A stretch of 64,000 nt of DNA from Zeus faber (GCA_960531495.1 OY482849.1:37666754-37730753); one strand, 5' to 3'. Shown: positions 1-21,500, numbered from the stretch's first letter. A program made the numbers and translations. The notes: generated by a model not told the origin, from the letters alone.

Positions 1-16
1 ATGTCACTCGGCAAAG

Positions 17-94
17 TGTGTGTGTGTGTGTGTGTGTGTGTCTGTGTGTGTCTGTGTCTCTAATGTGTGTGTGTGTGTGTGTCTAATGTGTGTG
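17..94. repeat. (TG)n microsatellite before an rbm39 acceptor
   Basis: Interrupted TG/TCTG tract in the rbm39 intron, running into the acceptor GCGCAG at 94-99. Confidence 0.85.
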
Positions 95-99
95 CGCAG

Positions 100-3000
100 A
101 TTGAAAGCATCCAGCTGATGATGGACAGTGAGACAGGACGCTCTAAAGGCTACGGCTTCATCACTGTAAGTACCCTCCTCTTCCTCACTGTAAGTACCTA
201 TATCTTTATTATAATACCCTCTTCATCACTGTACCCTCAGGTAGACGAGGGGGCGGGGCCTGAAGCCTGATAGTCCAGATGTAGAAAGTGTAATAATCCC
301 CAATTGTGTAATAATTAGGGCTCCATCCCATTCCACAATCGGGGATCCAGCTCGCTTTTGATATTGTTAGGGGAAAATTCTCTGAATTTTGAAATCTAAG
401 TCTATATGAAACAGGAGAACAACAGAAGCTACGAATCCGAACCCGTCTTGTTTGAACCGGTATCTCACAAACATCTCTGATGGAAGTTTCCTCCAAATTG
501 ATCCACATACGGAGCAGATATCAGTGAAATAAAACTAAAAAATTTGACGGAAATCACAGACACGGTCCAATGCATTCAACGCCAAAATATGTCCAACCCA
601 GATAAAAGTATCTGGAACACAGCAATGACATAAGCTACGAAGCTACAAACACAATTGAGGTGTCGTTTGAACCGGTACGTCACAAACATCTGGTGGTTTA
701 ATTTTTAACCAAATCGATCCACATACAGCGCAGATTTAAGTGAAAAAACAAACAAAGTGGACCCTAAGTATTCAGCTGGTCCTGCTTAACTGACTTGCCA
801 CAAATCTAACTAGATGAAATGAAGACGCTTAAGGACGTCATCATATTATTTACTGTCAATTATATTTATAGTAAGACGCTTTATAATGTCATCATATTAT
901 TCACTATTAATGATATTTACAGTAAGACCCTTAATGACATCATATTATTGACTATAAATGTTCAGGTTCTGGTTCCGAATGTACATTGGACCATGTCCAG
1001 TGTGCGGTGTAGACTGTCACTCTGAAGTGGTTAAAGATTACAAACTATACATTTACGTTATATTTAGGTACTTTTTTTACCTGGTAGATGTCTGGATCTG
1101 TTGGATTGATATTTTATGTCTTTGGTCCTATAACTTTGCCGGATTCATGAAAAAATACAAAAATTAAGTTATCCACAAAAACTCATAACCACGTCGAGTA
1201 GAATCCACTTAAATGTACGTCTGAGTGATGCGCTCAAGATCCAGGGAGGCATCAGAAAAATAGAAGTCGTGAAATGCTAATTCATCATCATCATCATCAT
1301 CATCAGGTCTCTTGCTCGGCGACGGGGGCGACACCATGCGTAGAGCCAATCAGTTTCACAAATCTTCTCCATTTGGGTCGGTCCAGTGCTAGGGACTCAG
1401 CTTCAACAAGCGACAGGTCCATTGGGTGTAGGTCCCTAGTGACGGCATCAATCCATCGGGTGCGGGGGGCACCGCGAGGGCGTTTCCACCCGGCAGCTTT
1501 AGGTTGGAAGTGGAGGATAGAGTGAGTAGGGTGATCCGAGGGGAGCCTTTTGACATGGCCGTACCAGCGCATCCGACGCTGGATCCGATGTTGGAAACCC
1601 TATCTTGCCATTTTATCCCCTCTATTTAGCGCAGTGCTCTGGTGTCAAAGCCATCGATTCTGGCAGCCAGGTTTCTGCTCCGTAGAGGAGGATGTGCGAT
1701 AATTACTTACAGAAATACCATAAGGTTTTTTTTATTTCATGGAAACAAACATATTAAATCGAATTTAAATGTAATCCACAAAAAAGTTGCTAAAATTAAG
1801 TAATTACTATCGTAAATGTACATAAATACGTAAACCTGCATAAATACGTCATCGTTGACACACACGAGACACAACGTCAGCTCCCGTCACTGAGACGGCA
1901 CATGTACTTACACACAACAATGTCAGTTATAACAATGACACGGTTTGGTTTAAAGTTAAAATAAACGGTTGCTTTAAAGAAACTTCATGTATAAACAGTT
2001 TCTACAGATATACTGTACGTAGCAGATTTAAATGAAAAGACAAAGTGTTCAGTCTTGACAAGTTCTTTCATAATAATTCTCATGACAAATTAATGTTAAA
2101 GTTCCATAAATGTTGTCTGCATTATAATAAAGACAAGTCATCTAACTGAATTTTACAATTGTAGATTAACAGAAAAAATACAATGAAGTACTAATTTCAT
2201 AAACATAATAAATCAATGTTAGTTTTAATAACATGTATTTATTATTATTATTGTTGTTCAAAATTGAAGAACTTTTGACGTTACATTGAAACCAGTCACT
2301 TTGTGACATCTTGAACCAACGTTATAGAAATCCACAGATCGTCTCTGAATGGTCGTAAAAATTGACAAATTGTAACTCATGCCACACTGCACAGAATCCG
2401 GAGAACTGTAATACATATCTAACACGACTGAACTGGACCCCGTGTATTGCTGCCTGCAGCTATATTTATTATTATTATTGTGAGAACGATGACGCATGTC
2501 CCAGACTGTTGGAAACACATTGAATTTAATCCCAGGAGAGTTTGATTCATATTCCTATCAGACTATATTCTTGTCACATTGTCTAAGATATTATTGTTAT
2601 TGAATGATCAGATGTATATTCCTTGGAATGATCAGCTGGTTCCAGCTGCTCAGAGCTGCTTTCTGCTTCTCATCCACCAGTCAGTGTACTCTACGTGTAC
2701 TCTGTATACTGTAAGTTTGCAGATGCAGAGTGTGCTAAGAAGGCCCTGGAGCAGCTGAACGGCTTCGAACTGGCTGGGCGGCCGATGAAGGTCGGTCATG
2801 TGACTGAGAGGACGGATGGCAACACGGCGTCGTCCTTCCTGGACAGCGACGAGCTGGAGCGCACCGGGATCGACCTGGGGACCACAGGGAGGCTGCAACT
2901 AATGGCTAGGCTAGCTGAGGGTCAGTGCACTGGTTAAACAAGGAGGCTACAGCTAATGGCTAGGCTATTGGAAGTGGGTTCAACATGTGTTGTGTATACT

Positions 3001-4495
3001 GTGTGCTGCAGGTACTGGTCTCCAGATCCCCCCAGCGGCCCAGCAGGCTCTGCAGATGAGTGGAGCCATTGCTATTGGAGCGATGGCTGCAGTATCAGGT
3101 ACAACCCAGTACTACACAGTACGAGGTTTGGGCGATGCAAAAGTTAAATCGGCGGTGATCGCTGATTGACAATTCTATTGTGAAGCGCACATAGAACATA
3201 ATGGAATGCGGCAAATGCCGTCTCCCCGTTACAGAAGTGCAGGATTTATTATTTATTACTAAAGTTGTAAAGTTGTTCTGGCCCAGGGCCAGTAAGGAAG
3301 GCGTGTGTTTTCAGGACACGCGAGCAGACCCGGCAACACGCGCACTAAGCGCAGCAGACTGGACACAATACGGCGGCAGAACGCATAAGTACAGACGTTC
3401 AGGACTCTCCCCCTGTTTACCAGGGAGAGTATGATTTTCCCTTGGCCCAGGAGCCACCTTTTTTGTTTAAAACTGTAATAAATAGACGCCAGCCGGCACT
3501 GTTTTGCCTTCACCTGCCTCCCCTTCCTCATTCCCTGGCCCAGGGCCATGTGGAGGCCATTGGCGTACAGTCAACTCATTGTCATGTTCAAGAAACCAGT
3601 TTGAGATGATTTGAGCTTTGTGACGTGGTGCATTATCCTGCTGGAAGTAGCCATCAGAAGATGGGTACACTGTGCTCATTAAGGGATGGACATGCTCAGC
3701 AACAATATTCAGGTACGCTGTGGCCTTTAAACCATGCTCAATTGGTACTTAGACTTACACACAAAGTTTGCCAAGAAAATATCCCCCACACCATTACACC
3801 ACCACCACCATCCTGAACCGTTGATACAAGGCAGGATGGATCCAAGCTTTCATGTTGTTTACCCCAACTATCTGAATGTGGCAGCTGAAATGGAGACTCA
3901 TGAGACCAGGCAACGTTTTTACAATCTTCTATTGTCCATTATTAGTCCCTGTACCAATCGTAGCTTCAGTTTCCTGTTGTGAGCTGACAGGAGCGGCACC
4001 CGGTGTGGTCTTCTGCTGCTGTAGCTCATCTGCGTCAAGGTTCCACGTGTTGTGCCTTCACAGATGCTGTTCTGCAAACCTTGGTTGTAACCGGTGCTTA
4101 TTTGAGTGACTGTTTCCTTTCTATCGTCTGGAACCAGTCTGCCCGTTCTCCTCTGACCTCTGACCTCAACCGGGCATTTTCGTCCACACAACTGCCGCTC
4201 ACTGGATGTTTTCTCTTTTTGGGACCGTTCTCTCTAAACTCCAGAGATGGTTGTGTGTGTGAAAAAATCCCAGTAGGTCAGCAGTTTCTGAAATACTCAG
4301 ACCAGCCCGTCTGGCACCAACAACCATGCCACGTTCAAAGTCACTTAAATCCCCTTTCTTCCCCGTTCTGATGCTGGGTTTCAACTTCAGCAAGTCATCC
4401 TCACTATGTCTACATGCCTCAATGCAATGAGCTGCTGCCATGTGATTGGCTCATTAGCTGTTTGTGATAACCATTTGAACATGTGTACCTAATAA

Positions 4496-4539
<44 letters not shown>

Positions 4540-7500
4540 TACATACGGTCATACATATACGCAGTGAAATGTCATGACACCCAGTGTGTGTGATTACAAA
4601 GCGGCATCATACAAACTGTAGAGGGCGGTGAAGGATGCTAAATATACAATGGAAGTGGAGCTACAGATGGAGCAACAAGACACCAGACGCTTGTGGCAAG
4701 GGCTACGGACTATTACTAACTACAAGAGGGGCCCCTCCCCAGCCATAAGTGTGGATGCCTCCCTAGCCAACGAACTGAACTCCTTTTATGTGCGGTTTGA
4801 GTTTCGCAACACCGCTAGCTCGCCAGCTAATTGGAATTACACTGCTGGGGATGAGTGCGCACTCTCAATGTCCGAGCATGACATCAGGAGTGCTTTGATG
4901 CATTTGAACACCAGGAGAGCTGTGGGCCTAGATGGCATATTTGGGCAAGTACTGAAGAACTGTGCTTACCAGCTAGCCCCAGTGTTCACTAGGATATTCA
5001 ACACCTCCCTGGCCGAGTCAGTGGTCCCGACTGTCCAGTGGCCCTCACGTCGGTGGTCATGATGTGCTTCGAGAGGCTGATTAAGGATTACATCTGCGCC
5101 TCCCTCCCTCACCTTGGACCCACTGCAGCTTGCGTACTGACCTAACAGATCCACAGACGATGCGGTCTCCCAGGTACTGCCCACCACCCTCACACACCTT
5201 GATGGCTGGAAGGGGGCCCATGAGAGATTGCGGTTCATCGAATACAGTTCAGCTTTCATTACATTACATTTACATTTAGTCATTTAGCAGACGCTTTTAT
5301 CCAAAGCGACTTACAATTGTTCAAACACCGACGGACGCAGCCATCAGGAGCAATTAGGGGTTAAGTGTCTTGCTCAAGGACACTACAGCATGCTAGCAGG
5401 AGGAGCCTGGGATCGAACCAGCAACCTTTGGATCACTAGACCACCAGCTCTACCTCCTGAGCTACCATCCCCTTTCAATACCATAGTCCCCACCAGACTG
5501 GCTGGTGGTAAGCTAAGTCTGAACACTCCACTGTGAGCCTGGATCCTGGACTTCCTTTCAGCCATGTCCCAGGTGGTTAGGGTGGGGAGGCACACGTCCA
5601 GCTCCCTCACCCTGAACACAAGGATCCCCCCCAGGGCTGCGTCCCCAGCCCCCTACTGTACTCCCTGTACACACATGACTGTGTGGCCAGGACCAGCTCC
5701 AACACCATCGACAAGTTTGCTGACGACAGCGTAGTGGTGGGCCTGATCAACAACGACGATGAGAAGGTCTACCCTGAGGAGGTGGCTGACCGGTCACTCT
5801 GGTGCCAGGACAACAGCCTCCTCCTGAACGTCAGCAAAACTAAGGAGCTGATTGTGGACTTTAGGAGAGGATTACAACCGAGGACTCATGCACTGTTGGT
5901 GATTCATGGGACTTCTGTTGACAGGGTGAGCAGCTTCAAGGATGGATTTAAAACGTCACAGAGGATTTAAAACAGACAAGACAGCGCCTTACCCACCTCA
6001 GGCAGCTGAAGAAATTCCGGGTCTCTGTGAGGATCCTCAAGTCCTTCTACTGTGGAGCAGTGGAGAGCATCCTGACAGGCAACATCACTGCCTGGTTTGC
6101 GAACTGTACTGCTCAGGACAGGCGGGCCCTGCAGAGGGTGCTGCGTTCAGCCCAACGTACCACTGGAACTACCCTCCCCACAGGACTTATACACCAGGAG
6201 GTGTAGTAGCAGAAACAGAAGAAACAGTCTTTATTCATCACGCCTTCCGGGGGCACAGCCAGGAGCAGTGGGCAGCATACGTGGACGCGCCTGGGGACCA
6301 GGTGATAAATGTGCATGTTTTTGGTGGGGGTCCTTACTGACGTGAGGTGGAGGAAACACCATGTGAGCACGGGGAGAACATGCAAACTCCACACAGAAAG
6401 GCTCCTATTTGGGAGATAACCCACCGGAGCACGGTGCCAACAGCGCCCCAGGCGGGAATCGAACCCAGGACCTTCTTGCTGTGAGGCAGCAGTGCAATGC
6501 CTGCCTGCTGCCTCACGTTCTGCCTACCAGCAGAACTGCAGGATCACGAAGGATCCTCATCACCCCAACAACGGACTGTTCCAGCTGCTGTGGTGGAGCA
6601 AGAGCCTCCACAGTCACACAGCGAGAACAGAGACTGAGACAGAGTTTCTTCCCACAAGCCATAAGGACTGTTAACGCTGAACTCACCAGGGGTCCTACTG
6701 CATTACTGTACCTTATACATTGAAATTGTGTACTGTGCTGTGCAGTGTTACTGTATTGCTGTGTCATACTGTTTCATACTTTATATCTCAACACACACTA
6801 CCTCTCTTTATTCACATGCCACTTTACTGCACATATCTGTGTATACATAAGTCTATTCCTCTTATTTTCTGTTTTGTACCCCCACTCAGTATATTACATT
6901 TTAACTCTTATTTTATTCTAACTGTATTATGTTTTAGGAATCAGTTAGTTAGGTAGTAATTAGTTTAGCTATTGTGTCAGTTACTACTTATTGTGCATAA
7001 TCTCTGGGTGCGTTGCAATGTCATTTAACTACATATATGTATGATGGTATGTATATGTATGTGACAAATAAACATGTTGAATCACAGGACACCTTCAGAG
7101 GTCTTGTGGAGTCCCTGCTTTGACGGGTCATAGTTGTTTTGGTTGCACGAGGGGGAGCTATATAATATAAGTGGTTATTAGTGGTGCTTTTAATGTTGTG
7201 GCTAATCAGTATATATCGTATGTTGTATATTATATATAGTATCACATCAATGTTGTTTTATCTTTGTGCAGCCGCCATGAACCAGAACGTTCTGAATCCT
7301 CTGCACATCAATTCGGCAGCAATGAACCTCCCATCCCAACCACTGGCCACACACTGCTTCCAGCTGGCCAACATGTTCAACCCTACCAGGTACTGACAGG
7401 AAGTGATGTAAGCAGTGGTGCTGAGATAAAGGTGTAGCATGTGGAGAATGAGAAGAGGAGCAAGGAGCGTTCCCTGTGGAACACCTAGTGTGATGTAGGA

Positions 7501-9158
7501 GGGTGACAAGACCGTGGTGTTCACTCAGAACCACTCGTTTGGGAATCCACCATCACGACCAGGAATTGACCCCCACATCTCCCTTTCCACCTCTCCCCCT
7601 TTCCCCCAGTGAGGAGGCTCCAGGTTGGGACGTCGACATCCAACACGATGTGATTGAAGAATGTAACCAACATGGAGGCGTCGTCCACATCTACGTGGAC
7701 AAAAACTCTGCTGAGGTACTGCTACACACAGTACCACTGTAGTACACCCAGTACTCTTGCTAATACTGTACTCTAGTGTTATACACACAGTACTACTAGA
7801 TACTGCAGTAGTCTTAAATGCATTGTACTTCTAGATAGTGGAGTAGTGTACACATTGTACTAGTACTACTACATGATGCTCAGTGTTGTTTTACTTGCCA
7901 GGGAAACGTCTACGTTAAATGTCCCACAATTCCTGCTGCCATGGCGGCCGTCAATGCTCTGCATGGAAGATACTTTGCTGGTAAGACATCCCATAATGCA
8001 CCTGGACCACAGGCATCCCATAATGCAACCTAACCAGATGATGGTTAGGTTGCATTGCACTCCCTTGTACAACAGACTAACTTAGTACTAATTACCCGGA
8101 TAATACTAGATGGTAGAAAAGGAGCTCCAGGTGATAGTTAGCTTGTCAGCTGTTTAGCAGACTAGTAAGCACTAAACCAGTGTGCTCCAGGGAAGATGAT
8201 CAGCTAGTTAGCTTGTTGGTAGACTAGTTAGCACTAACCAGGATGTGTTCCAGGGATGATGATCAGCTTATTAGTAGTCTAGTTCGGACTAACTGGTCTG
8301 TTCCAGGGAAGATTATCAGCTGGTTAATCGACTAGTTAGCACTAGCCAGTCAATGTTCCAGGGAAGATTATCAGCTTGTTAGCTGGTAAGCAGACTAGTT
8401 AGCACTAACCAGTCCTTGTTCCAGGCAGGATTATCAGCTAGTTGACTGGTAAGCAGACTAGTGAGCACTAACCAGTCTGTGTTCCAGGGAAGATGATCAG
8501 CTAGTTGACTGGTAAGCAGACTAGTGAGCACTAACCAGTCTGTGTTCCAGGGAAGATGATCAGCTAGTTAACTGGTTAGCAAACTAGTGAGCACTAACCA
8601 GTCTGTGTTCCAGGGAAGATGATCAGCTAGTTAACTGGTCAGCAAACTAGTGAGCACTAACCAGCCTGTGTTCCAGGGAAGATGATCAGCTAGTTAACTG
8701 GTTAGCAAACTAGTGAGCACTAACCAGTCTGTGTTCCAGGGAAGATGATCAGCTAGTTAACTGGTCAGCAAACTAGTGAGCACTAACCAGCCTGTGTTCC
8801 AGGGAAGATGATCAGCTAGTTAACTGGTTAGCAAACTAGTGAGCACTAACCAGTCTGTGTTCCAGGGAAGATGATCAGCTAGTTAACTGGTCAGCAAACT
8901 AGTGAGCACTAACCAGCCTGTGTTCCAGGGAAGATGATCAGCTAGTTAACTGGTCAGCAAACTAGTGAGCACTAACCAGCCTGTGTTCCAGGGAAGATGA
9001 TCAGCTAGTTAACTGGTCAGCAAACTAGTGAGCACTAACCAGCCTGTGTTCCAGGGAAGATGATCACGGCCGCCTATGTTCCGCTGCCGACATATCACAA
9101 CCTTTTTCCCGACTCTGTGACGGCCATGCAGCTGCTGACTCCGCCCCCTCGTCGGTGA
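100..9158 (+). CDS. rbm39: RNA-binding protein 39, 3' part (7 coding exons, 5' end outside window)
   Basis: Coding exons: 100-165, 2716-2920, 3012-3098, 7272-7389, 7610-7715, 7902-7980 and 9055-9158 (stop TGA 9156-9158). All joins keep frame, giving 254 residues. RBM39 (CAPERalpha/HCC1) is a nuclear SR-like splicing factor and coactivator. The visible protein starts inside RRM2: the RNP1-like KGYGFITF is split between the first two exons and followed by the conserved ECAKKALEQLNGFELAGRPM. A linker contains TGLQIPPAAQQALQMSG. The last ~95 residues are the C-terminal U2AF-homology motif, with its R-x-F loop present as RYF. The end TPPPRR differs slightly from the mammalian C terminus. The acceptor of exon 2 (GTAAG before TTT, 2711-2715) is weak on sequence. 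Teleosts carry rbm39a and rbm39b, and I cannot say which this is. Identification is very sure from near-continuous identity to the vertebrate family. Confidence 0.96.
166..1270. other. rbm39 intron, first part: degenerate repeats, no gene
   Basis: Intron 166-2715 begins here. At 400-530 and 630-760 there are two diverged copies of a block (GTTTGAACCGGTA...CACAAACATC) about 215-230 bp apart. At 819-957 a ~52-bp AT-rich unit (CATCATATTATT core) repeats nearly three times. No coding sequence is recognisable. Confidence 0.6.
1280..1690 (-). mobile_element. 5'-truncated non-LTR retrotransposon fragment with (TGA)n tail
   Basis: On the - strand 1303-1572 reads RWYGHVKRLPSDHPT, RPRGAPRTRW, then LALDRPKWRRFVKLIGS, the usual C-terminal tail of a LINE reverse transcriptase protein. 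The frame ends directly in a TGATGATGA microsatellite (1283-1305 on +), as expected of a 3' tail. Only the end of the element is present. Confidence 0.75.
1690..2715. other. rbm39 intron, AT-rich remainder: no feature recognised
   Basis: AT-rich sequence with no tandem repeat, RNA gene or coding similarity that I can see, ending at the acceptor of the exon at 2716. Confidence 0.5.
2888..2968 (+). repeat. Duplication of an rbm39 exon 3' end into the intron
   Basis: Exon bases 2888-2914 (coding GRLQLMARL) recur at 2942-2968 with about two mismatches, 54 bp downstream and inside the following intron. Confidence 0.75.
3550..4498 (-). mobile_element. Decayed Tc1-like transposase remnant (interrupted)
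   Basis: On the - strand 4199-4441 encodes the N-terminal helix-turn-helix part (KGDLSDFERGMVVGARRAGL then LSISETADLL), and 3540-3679 encodes the C-terminal catalytic block (YFQQDNAPRHKAQI and NELTVRQWPP). Frames are broken between them. The C terminus is cut near 3549, where an unrelated segment bounded by TGGCCCAGGGCCA begins. It lies in the rbm39 intron 3099-7271 and is clearly inactive. Confidence 0.8.
4498..4590. repeat. (TG)n plus inverted LINE 3'-end fragment
   Basis: (TG)n at 4498-4538. Then 4545-4590 carries, in reverse, the LINE-tail word ending ...TGACATTTCACTGC that recurs at 27390-27420, 22195-22215 and 62865-62885. Confidence 0.6.
5259..5472 (-). mobile_element. SINE-B copy 1 (tRNA-headed SINE), nested in LINE copy 1
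   Basis: Reads on - as GGGGATGGTAGCTCAGGAGG (A-box-like head), then GGTTCGATCC (B box), GTAAGTCGCTTTGGATAAAA and a TAATGTAATG tail. It is flanked by a short CTTTCA target duplication. The empty site survives in LINE copy 2 near 24370. Confidence 0.9.
6215..6525 (-). mobile_element. SINE-A copy 1 (tRNA-headed SINE), nested in LINE copy 1
   Basis: On - it has the head with a GGTTCGATTCCCGCC B box (near 6455-6470), the core TGTGTGGAGTTTGCATGTTC and a tail like TGATGAATAAAGACTGTTTC. TAGCAGAA-type target duplications flank it (6207-6214 and 6528-6535). Confidence 0.85.
7990..8121. repeat. Perfect 15-bp hairpin in the last rbm39 intron
   Basis: 8022-8036 and 8042-8056 are exact inverted repeats around a 5-nt loop; the stem begins AATGCAACCTAACCA. 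CATCCCATAATGCA also occurs twice just before it. Confidence 0.75.
8122..9054 (+). repeat. 63-bp minisatellite copying the 3' splice site of the last rbm39 exon
   Basis: About 15 head-to-tail units end exactly at the real acceptor (AG 9053-9054). The last nine are regular 63-mers, with TTCCAG at 8482, 8545, 8608, 8671, 8734, 8797, 8860, 8923, 8986 and finally the true site at 9049. Each contains TTCCAGGGAAGATGATCA, that is, the acceptor plus the first 14 exon bases. Later units alternate two variants (GGTTAGC with CAGTCTG; GGTCAGC with CAGCCTG), a 126-bp dimer. Older units at the 5' side are diverged and of unequal length. Confidence 0.95.
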
Positions 9159-9495
9159 TGTCACCACCCCTTGCCCTCTGATTGGACGATGGACTTTCTG
9201 TTCCACTTTTTCTTCACTCTGATTGGTTGTTATGTTGAGAGAAGAGGAAGTAGCTCCTTTCCTCTTCCTGTTGAGATGTTTTGAACCCAACAGTTTTTGT
9301 TTTTGTAAAGTTACGGGATCCTATCGCTGTTTGGTCAGAACCACTCCCTGTTTTGTAAATCTACTTCCTGTTTTGTAATCTACTTCCTGTCGCCAGGGAA
9401 GCGCGTTGAGCTCCGTGAGCTGTGGAAGGTTCCGTCGCCATGTCGCTATTTAACTATCTGTTTTCTAATCAAGATCTGGTTTTGTAATATTCTTG

Positions 9496-9501
9496 ATTAA
9501 A
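9496..9501 (+). terminator. Polyadenylation signal (ATTAAA), probable rbm39
   Basis: ATTAAA about 340 bp after the rbm39 stop, followed by a T-rich stretch. A further AATAAA follows near 9641. The 3' UTR is taken as 9159 to about 9520. Confidence 0.45.
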
Positions 9502-9519
9502 TTTTATTTTAAATTTGCC

Positions 9520-10130
9520 TGCGTTTGTGACGTCATTGTGATAACCTCCTGACGCAGGTGGACATCCTGCCAAGTTGGCAGACATTTTTAAACAGGCTAT
9601 TTAGTTGGAGGCACTCGGTTCCCCGTCTGGTTTGTGATTTAAATAAAATTTGGATGAAGAGGAAACATTGAAATGATTCTTCACCAAATGGAAACCAACA
9701 GCAGAATGCCACTTCTCGCCTGAACAGGAGCTTATGGATCAAATGAATGAGCCACGTCCTTATGATGAAAATAGAATGTTAGAATATAGAGTGATAATAC
9801 CTTCCCTGTTTATTACCTAGAACTAGTCAACTTTATTTATGTACAAACGCTCTTCTAATGCTGCATTAGGGCACAGGACAGGGGGGGGGGACTTTTAACT
9901 GAACTGCCAACCCACAGATACAAGCCAACACAGCTCATTAAAGGCCGAAGTGCTAGTGCTGTGATACTAGTACTAATATGTGTGACAGAGACAAGGTTGT
10001 GTATTTTCTTTGCAAATTATAAAAATGGACCTTCTGACTCAACTTCCTCCTGATACGTTCACAGCGCAGCCATCTTGTCTCTGACTGCTGCTAAACTCCT
10101 GCGGATATGGTTGATGGCACCGTTTTAGAC
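9520..10130. other. rbm39-nfs1 intergenic, no gene recognised
   Basis: Unique-looking sequence between the rbm39 3' UTR and the AT-rich repeat. No ROMO1-like frame (the divergent NFS1 neighbour in mammals) was found on either strand. Confidence 0.5.
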
Positions 10131-10555
10131 ATTTATAATATTAAATATAAATACATTAGAATACCATTATAAATATCATTCGAATACTATTACATGTATT
10201 ATGGTATAATATTAAAATACCATAAACATCTGAATACTGTTAGTAATATTAAAATATGATTATTAATATCATTAGAATACTATAATAAACATTAGAATTC
10301 TGTTAGTAATATTAGAATACCGTTATAAATATCATTAGAATACTATTACAAGTATTACAATATGATTATAAATATCATTAGAATACTATAAACATTAGAA
10401 TACTGTTAGTAATATTAGAATATGATTATTAATATTAGAATACTATTACAAGTATTACTATATAATTATAAATATCATTAGAATACTATAAACATAAGAA
10501 TACTGTTAGTAATATTATTAGAATATGATTTTAAATATCATGAGAATACTGTTTC
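10130..10555. repeat. AT-rich degenerate minisatellite upstream of nfs1
   Basis: Irregular repeats built on ATTAGAATACTGTTAGTAAT and AATATCATTAGAATACTAT units of about 30-45 bp, ending just before the nfs1 promoter. Confidence 0.8.
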
Positions 10556-10559
10556 CATC

Positions 10560-10842
10560 AGTGTGTTAATTGCGCTTCGTGTGTTGCGGTGGGCTGAGTC
10601 AACACCGCACCAAGATGGCGGCGGTGTTTATGAGCGACTCAGTACATCGAAAGTTCTCGATCTGGAAGCCCCGCCCTGGACACGGCGTCACGATGACTTA
10701 GCGTCCCGAACCGGACCTGACGTAACAGCTGTTTTTTATAATAGTGTGTTTGATAACAGTGTCGCCAGTTGAAACGTCAAATACCCGGTCACTGTCAGCG
10801 TTGTGTCGGGGTCCGCCACACCGTGCCAACTTTCCGGCGAAG
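10560..10842 (+). promoter_or_regulatory. nfs1: nfs1 promoter / 5' UTR region
   Basis: CpG-rich interval between an AT-rich minisatellite and the nfs1 start codon, without a TATA box in a convincing place. It contains a YY1/TISU-type word (AAGATGGCGGC, 10612-10622), a CRE-half-like TGACGTAA (10718-10725) and several CG-rich words, typical of a housekeeping promoter. The transcription start is not determined. Confidence 0.6.
10611..10622 (+). promoter_or_regulatory. TISU-like element opening a 28-codon upstream ORF
   Basis: CAAGATGGCGGC fits the TISU consensus SAASATGGCGGC at every position. TISU is known to act both in transcription (YY1) and in translation initiation on mRNAs with very short 5' leaders. 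Its AUG (10615) opens a 28-codon frame ending at TAG 10699-10701, upstream of and not overlapping the nfs1 start at 10843. Confidence 0.6.
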
Positions 10843-21189
<10,347 letters not shown>

Positions 21190-21500
21190 ACTCCTCTCAC
21201 AGGAAGTGATTATGATGAAGCTCAGCTGACATTCTAAACTGTCAACAAGCGCACAATGTATGGTGTTGGTGTACTCTGCTCCAGTTCTGTAGTACTTTGC
21301 TCCAGTACTGTACTGTACGAGCTATACTGTCCTGTTAATCTGAATAATATGTACAAGTATTAACTGTTGAATCCTGTTTTAGTTTGAATCTTGTTTCTTT
21401 TATAGATTACAACTTACATTCAGTGTAAACATGTATTTTGTTCATAAAGAATCATAGTTTGATGATAATTGTTTTTCCAAAATATTTAATAATTATTATG

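Larger units (their letters stand above)
4590..7085 (+). mobile_element. Jockey/L2-like LINE copy 1 (5'-truncated, two nested SINEs)
   Basis: Reverse transcriptase fragments on +: 4628-5060 (QGLRTITNYK, NTRRAVGLDGIFG, LAPVFTRIFN), 5683-5970 (FADDSVVVGLI catalytic box, DNSLLLNVSKTKELIVDFRR) and 6000-6190 (equivalent to ...RILKSFYCGAVESILTGNIT). The 3' UTR ends at about 7085 in a tail like GACAAATAAACATGTTGAAT. Frames are broken. A SINE-B copy sits at 5259-5472 and a SINE-A copy at 6215-6525. It matches the - strand copy at 22110-25312, from which the insertion points can be read. It lies in the rbm39 intron before exon 7272. Confidence 0.85.

Noticed and set aside
3270-3549. Possible solo LTR (starts TG, ends CA, contains AATAAA, bounded by TGGCCCAGGGCCA)
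   Set aside because: The boundary word is a palindrome, so its presence at both ends does not show LTR structure. No target duplication or primer-binding/polypurine context was found. Left as an unassigned insertion in a Tc1 relic.
5683-5970. Separate coding gene with FADDSVVVGLI
   Set aside because: It is the reverse transcriptase catalytic segment of a broken LINE, matched by the other copy near 24300.
8122-9054. CRISPR-like array (regular repeats of 63 bp)
   Set aside because: Repeats are contiguous without unique spacers, in a vertebrate intron.
9159-10842. ROMO1, the divergent neighbour of NFS1 in mammals
   Set aside because: No frame resembling the 79-residue protein was found on either strand between rbm39 and nfs1.
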